Assembly (NCBI GenBank): GCA_023666975.1
Contig: JAMPAW010000001.1
Coordinates: forward strand, 100,085-122,851
Reading direction: 5' to 3'
Length of the DNA stretch: 22,767 nucleotides
Source of the DNA: Clostridium sp.
Lineage (GTDB): Bacteria > Bacillota_A > Clostridia > Lachnospirales > Lachnospiraceae
Of this stretch, positions 1 to 9,930 are shown piece after piece. The notes under the pieces were generated by a model. That model saw only the letters and a list, made by a program, of their open reading frames with translations. It had not been told where the DNA came from and searched no databases. Each line of letters opens with the position of its first letter. Position 1 is the stretch's first letter. The translations under genes were made by a program, and so were the position numbers.

Positions 1-2
1 TG

Positions 3-677
3 CTGTGCTTTGTGGCGGTGAGGGTAGTGACATGGTATGAAAAACCGCTATATACGGGCTTCATTCCGGCGGAAATGCCTTCTTTTTTCTATCTGTTTAA
101 CACGATGATTACTTTTGTGATGCTTTTGACCTTTTCGATTTTGTTTTCACTGGAAATCCGCTATATGCAAAGGCAGTTAGAGCAGGAGAATCACACGCTC
201 GGACAAATGGCCAATTATGATCCGCTTACGCATTTGTCCAACCGCCGCAGTATGAATAACCATTTGAAAAGCGCAGTGGAACAGGGAGAACTCTTTTGCC
301 TGGTGATGGCGGATATCGACAATTTTAAGAAAGTGAATGATACATACGGACATGAATGCGGGGACGAGATTTTAATCCGGGTTTCCGATATTATTTCCGG
401 TAATATAAGAGAGCAGGACCATGTATGCCGCTGGGGAGGCGAAGAGATGCTGCTTCTGCTGAAAGCGGATTTGGATAATTCACGGAAGGTGGCGGAGCGG
501 ATTTGTAAAGAGGTGGCGGACAGTGTGGTAAAATACAAGGATACAGATGTCCGTGTTACGCTGACGCTTGGCATTGCGGAATATGAGCTTGGAGAGACGA
601 TACGCTCTGCCATTGGAAGGGCGGATAAAAATCTCTATTACGGTAAGAATAACGGTAAGAATCAGGTGGTCTGCTGA
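3..677 (+). CDS. Membrane diguanylate cyclase, 3' part only (GGDEF domain)
   Basis: The frame is open to the left edge, so the true start lies upstream and this is the C-terminal part of a larger protein. Residue numbers here count from the GTG at 12. A hydrophobic segment (about 29-48) is followed by a short charged linker and a complete GGDEF domain (about 66-221) that would make c-di-GMP from two GTP in the cytoplasm. The signature loop is GGEEM (142-146), the GGEEF-type variant, preceded by RWG as in active enzymes. The metal-site Asp is D101 in the MADIDNFK stretch. An allosteric I-site RxxD is present five residues before the loop (R133, D136), so product inhibition is likely. The sensory N-terminus cannot be seen. 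The gene ends just before a terminator and is separate from the ATP synthase operon. Confidence 0.9.
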   Translation: MCFVAVRVVTWYEKPLYTGFIPAEMPSFFYLFNTMITFVMLLTFSILFSLEIRYMQRQLEQENHTLGQMANYDPLTHLSNRRSMNNHLKSAVEQGELFCLVMADIDNFKKVNDTYGHECGDEILIRVSDIISGNIREQDHVCRWGGEEMLLLLKADLDNSRKVAERICKEVADSVVKYKDTDVRVTLTLGIAEYELGETIRSAIGRADKNLYYGKNNGKNQVVC

Positions 678-695
678 CTGGCAGGTATAGTCTTC

Positions 696-722
696 AAAGT
701 CTGTGGAAACGCAGGCTTTTTA
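696..722 (+). terminator. Rho-independent terminator after the diguanylate cyclase
   Basis: A 7-bp stem (699-705 with 710-716; two G-T pairs) closes a GAAA tetraloop and is followed directly by TTTTT (717-721), with AAA just upstream. It lies 22 bases after the stop codon and separates the diguanylate cyclase from the ATP synthase operon. Confidence 0.7.
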
Positions 723-783
723 TCGTTGTCTTTTTGAACAAAATAATGAAAAAATTTTTTTAATATTTTATTCATTTCAATAC

Positions 784-810
784 TTGATATCTGACGCAAA
801 GAGGTATAAA
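784..810 (+). promoter_or_regulatory. Candidate promoter of the ATP synthase operon
   Basis: TTGATA (784-789) and TATAAA (805-810) are separated by 15 bases, shorter than the ideal 17, about 37 bases upstream of the atpB Shine-Dalgarno. A second candidate is TTGAAC (734-739) with TAATAT (761-766), but its 21-base spacer is too long. The very AT-rich stretch 741-775 may act as an UP-like element. The operon needs a promoter here because a terminator lies upstream; which boxes are used is uncertain. Confidence 0.35.
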
Positions 811-846
811 CTTCACTTTGGAAATAATGTTGATCGTACAACAAGA

Positions 847-854
847 GGGAGGTG
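847..854 (+). promoter_or_regulatory. Ribosome binding site that fixes the TTG start of atpB
   Basis: GGGAGGTG lies 5 bases before the in-frame TTG at 860, and no other strong Shine-Dalgarno precedes the open frame. This favours TTG 860 over the upstream TTG at 818, which has none. Confidence 0.7.
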
Positions 855-859
855 TTTTT

Positions 860-1546
860 TTGGAATCGATAGCAAAAAGCCTTATGGAGGAGCTTGAGTG
901 TGAAACCGTATTCACTATTCCGTTGTTTGGCGGCATTGATATTGCTGAATCCGTGGTTGTCACATGGATTATCATGGCGGTAGTGGTGATTGCTTCCATA
1001 ATCTTGACCAGAGGCTTGAAGGTTGACCACATTAGTAAACGGCAGGCTGCCGTGGAGCTGGTGGTAACCAAGCTGACAGGAATGGTGGAGGGCATGATCG
1101 GACCGGAGGGGAAAGCATATGTCCCGTATCTCACAACGGTGTTAATCTACATCGGATTGTCCAATATTATCGGACTTTTCGGCATGAAGGCACCGACGAA
1201 GGACCTGAATGTCACCATTGCGCTCTCGGTAATGAGTATTGTGCTGGTAGAAGCTGCGGGTATTTATCATCATGGCGTCAAAAAATGGCTGCATAAGTTT
1301 ACTGAGCCGATTGCAGTTGTCACTCCGATTAATATTCTTGAAGTTTTTACAAGACCGTTATCGCTGTGCATGCGTCTTTTTGGTAATGTTCTTGGCGCGT
1401 TTGTCATTATGGAGCTGATTAAACAGCTTGTGCCGGTTTTGCTGCCGGCAGTGTTCAGCCTGTATTTTGATCTTTTTGACGGGCTGCTTCAGGCATATGT
1501 CTTTGTATTCCTGACTTCATTGTATCTCAAAGAAGCAATTGAATAG
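860..1546 (+). CDS. atpB: F1Fo ATP synthase subunit a
   Basis: This is the membrane subunit a of the Fo motor, which with the c-ring forms the two half-channels for the coupling ion. The product is 228 residues from the TTG start chosen by the ribosome binding site at 847-854, at the short end for the family. It is strongly hydrophobic. The essential stator arginine is R172 in the family stretch MRLFGN, in the penultimate long helix, followed by FVIMELI. The N-terminus is short and shows no separate signal peptide. It is the first gene of the operon; no atpI (subunit I) precedes it. A 65-base gap with a new Shine-Dalgarno leads to atpE. Identity is secure from the MRLFGN motif and the gene order; only the exact start is open. 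Confidence 0.93.
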   Translation: MESIAKSLMEELECETVFTIPLFGGIDIAESVVVTWIIMAVVVIASIILTRGLKVDHISKRQAAVELVVTKLTGMVEGMIGPEGKAYVPYLTTVLIYIGLSNIIGLFGMKAPTKDLNVTIALSVMSIVLVEAAGIYHHGVKKWLHKFTEPIAVVTPINILEVFTRPLSLCMRLFGNVLGAFVIMELIKQLVPVLLPAVFSLYFDLFDGLLQAYVFVFLTSLYLKEAIE

Positions 1547-1611
1547 CGGACATAGGCCGATAATATCAACAAGGAATAGAAAATATGTTAAGCGAAGGAG
1601 AGTAATAAATT

Positions 1612-1836
1612 ATGAATACATTAATCGCAATTGGAGCAGGTATTGCAGTTTTGGGAGCGGTTGGAGCCGGTATCGGTATCGGAATTGCAACAGGTAAAGC
1701 GGTAGAGGCAGTGGCAAGACAACCGGAGGCAGACGGCAAGATAACGAAAAATCTGATTCTTGGCTGTGCCCTTGCAGAGGCAACGGCTATTTACTGTTTT
1801 GTGGTGGCTATTTTAATTATCATGCTGTTGAGATAA
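1612..1836 (+). CDS. atpE: F1Fo ATP synthase subunit c
   Basis: This is the 74-residue c-ring proteolipid with two membrane hairpin helices. Helix 1 carries the glycine-rich packing motif (GAGIGIGI), the polar loop is ARQPEADGK, and helix 2 carries the ion-binding carboxylate E56 in LAEATAIY. The position of the Na+-ligand Gln of Ilyobacter-type c subunits (five residues before GKAVE) is I23, and the Ser after the carboxylate is A57, so the sodium site looks incomplete. T58 is retained. By comparison with known Na+ and H+ rings, I infer a proton-type ring. AAGGAGAG (1595-1602) lies 9 bases before the ATG. The gene is 22 bases upstream of atpF. Confidence 0.95.
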   Translation: MNTLIAIGAGIAVLGAVGAGIGIGIATGKAVEAVARQPEADGKITKNLILGCALAEATAIYCFVVAILIIMLLR

Positions 1837-1858
1837 AGGTGAAAGGCAGGTTAAAAAA

Positions 1859-2344
1859 ATGCTTCGGATAGATTTGAATTTATTATGGACCATATTGAAT
1901 CTGTTACTGCTTTTCATTTTAGTGAAAGTATTTTTATTTAAGCCGGTACAGAAGATTATCGCTGCCCGTCAGGAGGAAGTTGACAAGCAGTTTGATGATG
2001 CGAAGGCCGCCAAGACGGAGGCGGACGAGCTGAAGCTGAAATATACGGATTCGCTGGCGGATATGGAGGAAGAGAGAAAGAAAACGCTAAAGGATGCCCG
2101 GAAAAATGCTGATGAGGAATATAAAAAAATTGTCAGCTCTGCGCAGGCACAGGCAAAACAGATTAAAGAGGATGCCGTTTCACAGGCAGAGACGGAAAAA
2201 GAACAGATATTAAAAAAGGCTGAGCAGGAAATTGCCGATATGGTAGTGGATGCGGCTGCGAAGGTGGTTGGCAGTAAGAGCGGAGTGGAGATTAATCGTT
2301 CACTCTATGATGAATTTTTAGATAAAGCAGGTGAACAGGAGTGA
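1859..2344 (+). CDS. atpF: F1Fo ATP synthase subunit b
   Basis: This is the 161-residue peripheral-stalk subunit. One N-terminal membrane helix (about 7-28) runs into a long charged amphipathic coiled coil (about 30-140) rich in Ala, Lys and Glu, which dimerises to hold F1 against Fo. The C-terminus looks complete and normal and is not fused to delta, unlike the b-delta fusions of Actinobacteria. Only one b gene is present, so a b homodimer is expected. AGGCAGG (1844-1850) serves the ATG. The stop codon overlaps the GTG start of atpA (GTGA at 2341-2344), leaving no room for the atpH gene normally found at this point. Confidence 0.93.
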   Translation: MLRIDLNLLWTILNLLLLFILVKVFLFKPVQKIIAARQEEVDKQFDDAKAAKTEADELKLKYTDSLADMEEERKKTLKDARKNADEEYKKIVSSAQAQAKQIKEDAVSQAETEKEQILKKAEQEIADMVVDAAAKVVGSKSGVEINRSLYDEFLDKAGEQE

Positions 2345-4134
2345 GTCAGAACAGAAGGAATAATACGCCGGATTTGCAGAGTGTAATGAAAGAGGTATGT
2401 GCCGAGCTTCTTTATGTAACTGCGCCCGATGAAGAACAGATTGGGAGAATAAAAGATTTTCTGGCGAAGGAATTTCACAGTGAAAGTGTAACACTAAAGT
2501 TAAAGGAGGATACCTCCTTAAAGAGTGGTTTTATTCTCCGGACTGACACGAAGGAATATGACTGGAGTGAAAAAGGGAGAATTGAGCAGTTAAAGACGGC
2601 AATTACCCATGTGGTTTCGGATAACCGGGGTTCCCGTTTCAGCGAAGAGGGAATTATCTCTATTCTCAGAAGCAATATTGAAGAGTTTGAATTAGAAGCG
2701 GCGGATAAGGAAGTCGGTGTTGTGAAATGGGTTGGAGACGGAATTGCCAACATTGACGGTATCGACCATGCCTGCTATGGCGAGATTGTTCTTTTTGACT
2801 GCGGTATCAAAGGTATGGTTCAGGATATCCGCAGAGAGGAAATCGGTGTCATTCTTTTTGGCCGGGACACGGAGATTCGTGAGGGAAGCCGTGTTGTCCG
2901 TACAGGCAAAATGGCGGGTATCTCTGTCGGCAGCGCATTTTTAGGAAGAGTGGTTGACGCTTTGGGGGCTCCGATTGACGGACAGGGAGAGATAGAGGGC
3001 AGCGGCTATCGGCCGATAGAAAATTCTGCTCCTGGTATTGTCGACCGCAAATCAGTCTCAAAGCCGATGGAGACTGGCATTCTCTCCATTGATTCCATGT
3101 TTCCTATCGGACGGGGACAGAGGGAACTGATTATCGGTGATCGGCAGACAGGCAAGACCTCTATTGCCATGGATACCATTATCAACCAGCGGGATAAAGA
3201 TGTCATCTGCGTATATGTGGCAATCGGACAAAAGGCATCGACGATTGCAAAGCTGGTGAATACGTTAAGAAAGAGCAAAGCTATGGATTACACGGTGGTC
3301 GTATCGGCAACAGCCTCGGACCCGGCACCGCTTCAATATATTGCGCCTTACTCCGGTACGGCGATTGCAGAGTATTTTATGTATCAGGGAAAGGATGTAT
3401 TGATTGTCTATGATGACCTGTCCAAGCATGCGGTTGCATACAGGGCAATCTCCCTACTGCTGGAACGTCCGCCGGGACGTGAAGCCTATCCGGGTGATGT
3501 GTTCTATTTACATTCCCGGTTGTTAGAGCGCTCATCAAGGCTTACGCAGGAGGCAGGAGGAGGTTCGATTACTGCGCTGCCGATTATTGAGACACAGGCA
3601 GGAGATGTGTCAGCGTATATTCCGACCAATGTCATTTCCATTACCGACGGTCAGATATATCTGGAAAGCGAATTGTTTTTTGCCGGTCAGCGGCCGGCTG
3701 TCAATGTCGGTCTTTCCGTATCCCGTGTGGGTGGTGCGGCTCAGACCAAGGCGATGAAGAAGGCGGCAGGAAGCATACGTATTGATTTGGCACAGTACCG
3801 TGAAATGGAAGTATTTACGCAGTTCTCATCGGATTTGGACGAGGGGACTAAGAAGCAGCTTAAGCATGGCCGGGCACTGATGGAGCTTTTAAAACAGCCG
3901 TTAGGCGAGCCTTTTGGCATGGCACAGCAGGTGATCACTCTCGTTGCTGCCAATGCGCATATCTTTAGTGATTTAGAGGTGGCGGATATCCGGCAGTTCA
4001 GAGTAGAACTGTTAAAGGATTTTGCGGAAAATCATAGAGATATCCTTACCCGGCTTCAGACGACGGGGGATTTAGATGATGACCTGAAAAAGGCAATTAT
4101 CGAGGCGGCGGAAGCATTTAAGAATCGTGGGTGA
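2341..4134 (+). CDS. atpA: F1Fo ATP synthase alpha subunit with an N-terminal delta-CTD-like fusion
   Basis: The protein is 597 residues; alpha is usually 500-515. From about residue 100 on it is a complete alpha subunit: the N-terminal helix (IISILRSNIEEFE), a beta-barrel domain, Walker A GDRQTGKT (266-273) in a non-catalytic nucleotide site, a GDVSAYIPTN stretch, and the arginine finger R462 in SVSRVGGAAQ that completes the catalytic site on beta. Residues 21-91 match the C-terminal part of delta: an LxVTAP-type opening, VTLKLKEDTSLKSGFILR (delta VxLxxxVDPSLIGGxxVR) and YDWSEKGRIEQL (delta IDGSVRGRLERL). The delta N-terminal six-helix domain is absent. The GTG start overlaps the atpF stop and has AGGTGA (2329-2334) at 6 bases. 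No frameshift is visible and the alpha part looks fully functional. The fusion is my reading of the alignment by eye. Confidence 0.93.
   Translation: MSQNRRNNTPDLQSVMKEVCAELLYVTAPDEEQIGRIKDFLAKEFHSESVTLKLKEDTSLKSGFILRTDTKEYDWSEKGRIEQLKTAITHVVSDNRGSRFSEEGIISILRSNIEEFELEAADKEVGVVKWVGDGIANIDGIDHACYGEIVLFDCGIKGMVQDIRREEIGVILFGRDTEIREGSRVVRTGKMAGISVGSAFLGRVVDALGAPIDGQGEIEGSGYRPIENSAPGIVDRKSVSKPMETGILSIDSMFPIGRGQRELIIGDRQTGKTSIAMDTIINQRDKDVICVYVAIGQKASTIAKLVNTLRKSKAMDYTVVVSATASDPAPLQYIAPYSGTAIAEYFMYQGKDVLIVYDDLSKHAVAYRAISLLLERPPGREAYPGDVFYLHSRLLERSSRLTQEAGGGSITALPIIETQAGDVSAYIPTNVISITDGQIYLESELFFAGQRPAVNVGLSVSRVGGAAQTKAMKKAAGSIRIDLAQYREMEVFTQFSSDLDEGTKKQLKHGRALMELLKQPLGEPFGMAQQVITLVAANAHIFSDLEVADIRQFRVELLKDFAENHRDILTRLQTTGDLDDDLKKAIIEAAEAFKNRG
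2401..2613 (+). other. Delta-subunit C-terminal-like domain inside atpA
   Basis: This marks codons 21-91 of atpA. In a normal F-type enzyme the delta C-terminal domain binds the tips of the two b subunits. Landmarks shared with delta are the D-T/P-S-L-x-(S/G)-G turn (D57 to G63), the following beta strand FILR (64-67), and the closing helix with S76, G79, R80 and L84, equivalent to the SVRGRLERL helix. Residues 1-20 have no clear match, and residues 92-99 look like a linker to the alpha N-terminal helix. Confidence 0.75.
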
Positions 4135-4139
4135 TGGCT

Positions 4140-6487
<2,348 letters not shown>

Positions 6488-6545
6488 TCGCACATTCAGG
6501 ATATTGGAATGTCTGATGGTTTATATCGCATAGAGAGGTAGAGGA

Positions 6546-6962
6546 ATGAATACATTTTCTTTGAAAATAATTGCATGTGACCGGGTATTCTATGACGGTC
6601 AGTGCGAGATTCTGGTATTTCCCGGATATGACGGAGAAATGGCGATTCTGGCTGACCATGAGCAGATGACTACCGTTGTTGAGGTGGGGGAAATCCGGTT
6701 CCGGCAGGAGGACGGTACGGAGCAAAGGGCAGTTGTCTCCTCCGGTTTGTTAAAGGTAGACCATAATCAGGTAGAGGTGCTGGTCTATTCTGCCGAACGG
6801 CCGGAGGAGGTAGACGCCTTTCGTGCGGCGGCGGCTTTGGAGCGTGCGAGGGAACAGCTTCAGCAAAAACAGAGCATTATGGAGTATCATGTGTCCCGTG
6901 CATCTCTTGCCAGAGCAATGGCAAGACTGAAGGAAGCCGGGAAGCATATGCCGGAGGAATAG
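6546..6962 (+). CDS. atpC: F1Fo ATP synthase epsilon subunit
   Basis: This 138-residue subunit attaches to the foot of gamma and can inhibit ATP hydrolysis. The N-terminal beta-sandwich (about 1-87) contains FPGYDGEMAILADHEQMTT, a diverged form of the FPGxxGEMGILPGHAPL motif. The C-terminal part (about 88-138) is a two-helix hairpin, so the inhibitory arm is present. A GAGG-rich purine stretch (6533-6545) precedes the ATG. It is the last gene of the operon, followed by a strong terminator 12 bases after its stop. Confidence 0.93.
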   Translation: MNTFSLKIIACDRVFYDGQCEILVFPGYDGEMAILADHEQMTTVVEVGEIRFRQEDGTEQRAVVSSGLLKVDHNQVEVLVYSAERPEEVDAFRAAAALERAREQLQQKQSIMEYHVSRASLARAMARLKEAGKHMPEE

Positions 6963-6973
6963 TGATATTTAAT

Positions 6974-7016
6974 GAGGATCGGATTTGGCTTTTCGTGCGC
7001 CGGTCCTCTTTTCTTT
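6974..7016 (+). terminator. Rho-independent terminator of the ATP synthase operon
   Basis: A 9-bp stem (6974-6982 with 7000-7008, one G-T pair) with a 17-base loop is followed by TTTTCTTT. It begins 12 bases after the atpC stop codon. Confidence 0.85.
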
Positions 7017-7025
7017 GTATTCAAA

Positions 7026-7054
7026 TTGACAAATGCAGCCAAATCAACTAAACT
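7026..7054 (+). promoter_or_regulatory. Promoter of the diguanylate cyclase / HD-GYP pair
   Basis: A perfect -35 box TTGACA (7026-7031) is followed after 17 bases by TAAACT (7049-7054). It lies just after the atp terminator and 38 bases before the start codon, so the c-di-GMP genes form their own transcription unit. Confidence 0.65.
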
Positions 7055-7092
7055 GTATATATTATGGTGAGAGGGAAGGGTAATCGGCGGCT

Positions 7093-8814
7093 ATGCGGAA
7101 TCGAAAATTTGAATTCATTTATTTGTTAATGCTTCTGCTTTTTATATTCATCATTGTATGGCTTTTATGGCGTTATGGGGGACCTAAACCGGCAGAGGAT
7201 TTTTTTGATCAGCCTGTTTTATTTGAGGAGGGCTGGCATAAAAAGGACGGAAGTCCGGTTATACTGGACAAGCTGAATCAGGTGGAGGGAACGAAGGCAG
7301 GCGAAGAATACTCGATCTATAATACGGTTCCGGATACAATAGTAGAAGGGGATGCGTTGTGCTTCCGCAGCAAAAATATCTTTTTTCAGGTGTATATCGA
7401 CGGGCAGCTTCAATATGAACCATTTGTGCCGGAGAGCCGTTTTTACACCAACTCATTTGGAACGAAATGGAATTATATTACGATTCCCGTGGAGGATATA
7501 GGCAGGCAGATTGAGGTCCGCGTGACTTATGTATATGACAGTGCGAGAGCGTGTATGGATAACATTTATATCGCCCAGCCCGGCGGTGTATTGCTGAATA
7601 CCTTTGAGGAAAAAATGGTGGCAGTGATTACCTGTATCCTTCTGCTTTTCGTAGGAACTTTGCTGATTGTGGCAGATATTCCGATTAATATGCGGGAGCA
7701 AAAGAATCATGAACTCCGCTACCTCGGACTTTTTTCTGCCGGGATTGCCGTCTGGTGTGCATCGGAAACCAATCTGGTGCAGATGTTTATCGGCGACAGC
7801 AGGTTGATGCAGGTGGTCTCCTGTTCAGCGCTGATGATTATTGTTATTCCGCTGATTTTGTATCTGGATATGGCGTTTGGTTTCAGAAACAGATATGTGG
7901 CTTCACTGATTTGTACACTGTCCATTTGCCAGTTCTGTGTATGCTGGGGGCTGCATTTGCTGGGAATTGCTGATATTCATGAAACGTTGACGGTATGCCA
8001 TATTATGCTGGCAATTTCGGCTGCCATACTGTTCTATGTGATTGTTCGTGCATCGGTGGTAAATACCAAAAAGCAGAGCCGCAATATATACCGCTTGCTG
8101 CGCACGGTCGGCTTGAGTGCGCTGTCTGTGGCAACGGTTGTGGATATTATCCGTTATTATCGTGGGAATGGCACGGACAGTGCAATGTTTGTACGGATTG
8201 GTTTGCTGCTATTCATTCTGTGCTTCGGCAGCTCCAGTCTGGAAAAGACGATCAATGCGGTAAAGCTTGGCGCACAGACGGAATTTGTTGCGCAGCTGGC
8301 CTATCGTGACGGGCTTACCCAAATCGGTAACCGGACTGCCTTCGAGGAGCGTCTGGTGGATTTGGAAAAAATGAAAGATACGCTTCCCGCTGTGGGAATA
8401 GTCATGTTTGATGTCAACGATTTGAAATATGTCAATGACCATATGGGACATCATCAGGGAGATGCCATGCTGATGAAAAGTGCGGAGATTATTCAGCAGG
8501 CGTTTGCCGCTGAGGGAGATGAGTGCTTCCGTATAGGTGGCGATGAGTTTGCCGTACTCTTAAGCAGCCTGGAGGTAAAAAGCCATTATGAAACGGGTAT
8601 AGCACGTTTTTTTCAGGGAATAGAGCAATATAATGAATTGCCGGATAAGGAATTCCGGATTAGCATCGCTCACGGATTTGCCGTTTATGATAAAGATTGT
8701 GAGGATAAGAAGCTGATGGATATTTATCAGCGGGCAGATAAGGAGATGTATCGCAATAAGAAAGCGATAAAGGCTCAACAGGTTCCGCCTGAAAAATACT
8801 ACGCCAAGGAGTAA
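7093..8814 (+). CDS. 7TM-receptor-type membrane diguanylate cyclase
   Basis: The protein has 573 residues. One N-terminal membrane helix (about 9-27) is followed by an extracellular region of about 145 residues with a beta-rich, jelly-roll-like look (30-172). Next come about seven membrane helices between 175 and 380, an arrangement typical of 7TMR-DISM sensors. The GGDEF domain (about 400-560) has the intact loop GGDEF (482-486) and metal-site D440 in MFDVND, so it should make c-di-GMP. The I-site RxxD is missing: the four residues at that place are AEGD, so feedback inhibition at the canonical site is not expected. The ligand is unknown; the fold suggests a carbohydrate-like or other small extracellular molecule, but this is only a guess. 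It overlaps the ribosome binding site of the next gene. Confidence 0.88.
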   Translation: MRNRKFEFIYLLMLLLFIFIIVWLLWRYGGPKPAEDFFDQPVLFEEGWHKKDGSPVILDKLNQVEGTKAGEEYSIYNTVPDTIVEGDALCFRSKNIFFQVYIDGQLQYEPFVPESRFYTNSFGTKWNYITIPVEDIGRQIEVRVTYVYDSARACMDNIYIAQPGGVLLNTFEEKMVAVITCILLLFVGTLLIVADIPINMREQKNHELRYLGLFSAGIAVWCASETNLVQMFIGDSRLMQVVSCSALMIIVIPLILYLDMAFGFRNRYVASLICTLSICQFCVCWGLHLLGIADIHETLTVCHIMLAISAAILFYVIVRASVVNTKKQSRNIYRLLRTVGLSALSVATVVDIIRYYRGNGTDSAMFVRIGLLLFILCFGSSSLEKTINAVKLGAQTEFVAQLAYRDGLTQIGNRTAFEERLVDLEKMKDTLPAVGIVMFDVNDLKYVNDHMGHHQGDAMLMKSAEIIQQAFAAEGDECFRIGGDEFAVLLSSLEVKSHYETGIARFFQGIEQYNELPDKEFRISIAHGFAVYDKDCEDKKLMDIYQRADKEMYRNKKAIKAQQVPPEKYYAKE

Positions 8815-8818
8815 AGAG

Positions 8819-9928
8819 ATGATCAAACGATATTTCGTGAGAACAGGCGCCCTTCAAGAAGGGATGCGGATAGACCAGAATATAAAGGACCGTATGGACC
8901 GTGTGCTGATTGCCAGAGGGACACATTTGGAGGCATATCAGATAGAGGCCTTGGAGCGTATGGGGATAAATGGTGTCTATGTCTCTGAAGGAGAGGAGGA
9001 CCCGGAGCAGAAGAATACGCTGGAATCCAAACAGGTATCTGCAAAAGCGCGCAATAATATATCAAAGCTGCGGACGGAAGACCCTTCTAGAGTGAAGCTT
9101 TCGGAGAGTATTAAAAAACGTGTGTCGGAGGGAATACAATTTCTGTATAATGACACGGATGCGCCGGGCTTTACTTCTACCTCTGCGAATGTGACCAAGA
9201 ATCTGTTAAAGGCAATTGATGATAATGATGCGATCGCCGTGGATATCACGGCGCTGAAGACCAGTGATGAATATACGTTTAAGCATAGCGTCGATGTGGC
9301 TACGATGTCGATGATTGTGGCAAAAAAGATGAAAATGAAACAGCAGGATATTTATAACATCGGTATTGCAGGACTGCTTCATGATATGGGTAAGTCCAAG
9401 ATTCCTTTAGAAATTCTGAACAAGCCGGCCAGGCTTACCGATGAGGAATTCGAGGTGATGAAGCAGCATTCCGTCTATGGATACCGTATTCTGCAGGAGA
9501 AAGATGAATTTGATGCGGCGATAGCAATGGCGGTATTACAGCATCATGAAAAAATGAATGGCAGGGGCTATCCAATGGGTGTTTCTGAGGATAAGATTTC
9601 TCCGTATGCCAAAGTTTTATCTGTGGTGGACGTGTATGACGCATTGGTCACGGAACGTCCATACAAGAAAGGAATGTCACAGCGTGATGCGATAGAGATT
9701 ATTATGTCGATGACAGAGGAACTGGATATTACGGCTATGCGCAGCTTCTTGTCCAGTGTCATTTTATATCCCGTGGATTCTGTCGTCACGCTCAGCAACG
9801 GCGAGGAGGCATGCGTGGTGGAAAACCATGCGGAATCTGTCCTCCGGCCCACTGTGGTGGGAATAGAGAGCGGCACGGTATATGATTTGACTAACGATTT
9901 GAACTGTGCAAATATACTGATTATGTAG
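8819..9928 (+). CDS. HD-GYP domain c-di-GMP phosphodiesterase
   Basis: This 369-residue cytoplasmic protein has no membrane helix. An N-terminal domain (about 1-55) resembles the short module often placed before HD-GYP domains, then a variable linker, then HD-GYP at about 130-300. The expected metal ligands are all visible: H156, H188-D189 (LLHDMGK), H217, H242-H243 (HHEKMNGRGYP) and D271 (VVDVYDAL). The GYP residues are 250-252. The predicted reaction is hydrolysis of c-di-GMP. A C-terminal tail (about 315-369) looks like a small beta domain. AAGGAG (8806-8811) sits inside the end of the diguanylate cyclase gene and the two genes are 4 bases apart, so the making and breaking enzymes should be produced together. 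Confidence 0.9.
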   Translation: MIKRYFVRTGALQEGMRIDQNIKDRMDRVLIARGTHLEAYQIEALERMGINGVYVSEGEEDPEQKNTLESKQVSAKARNNISKLRTEDPSRVKLSESIKKRVSEGIQFLYNDTDAPGFTSTSANVTKNLLKAIDDNDAIAVDITALKTSDEYTFKHSVDVATMSMIVAKKMKMKQQDIYNIGIAGLLHDMGKSKIPLEILNKPARLTDEEFEVMKQHSVYGYRILQEKDEFDAAIAMAVLQHHEKMNGRGYPMGVSEDKISPYAKVLSVVDVYDALVTERPYKKGMSQRDAIEIIMSMTEELDITAMRSFLSSVILYPVDSVVTLSNGEEACVVENHAESVLRPTVVGIESGTVYDLTNDLNCANILIM

Positions 9929-9930
9929 AG

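Noticed and set aside
2345..2640. Possibility that the long atpA N-terminus is only an overextended start
   Set aside because: The GTG has a good Shine-Dalgarno site and a tight overlap with atpF, and the extra residues show delta-like motifs in a continuous frame. An internal start near residue 100 has no ATG with a clear ribosome binding site.
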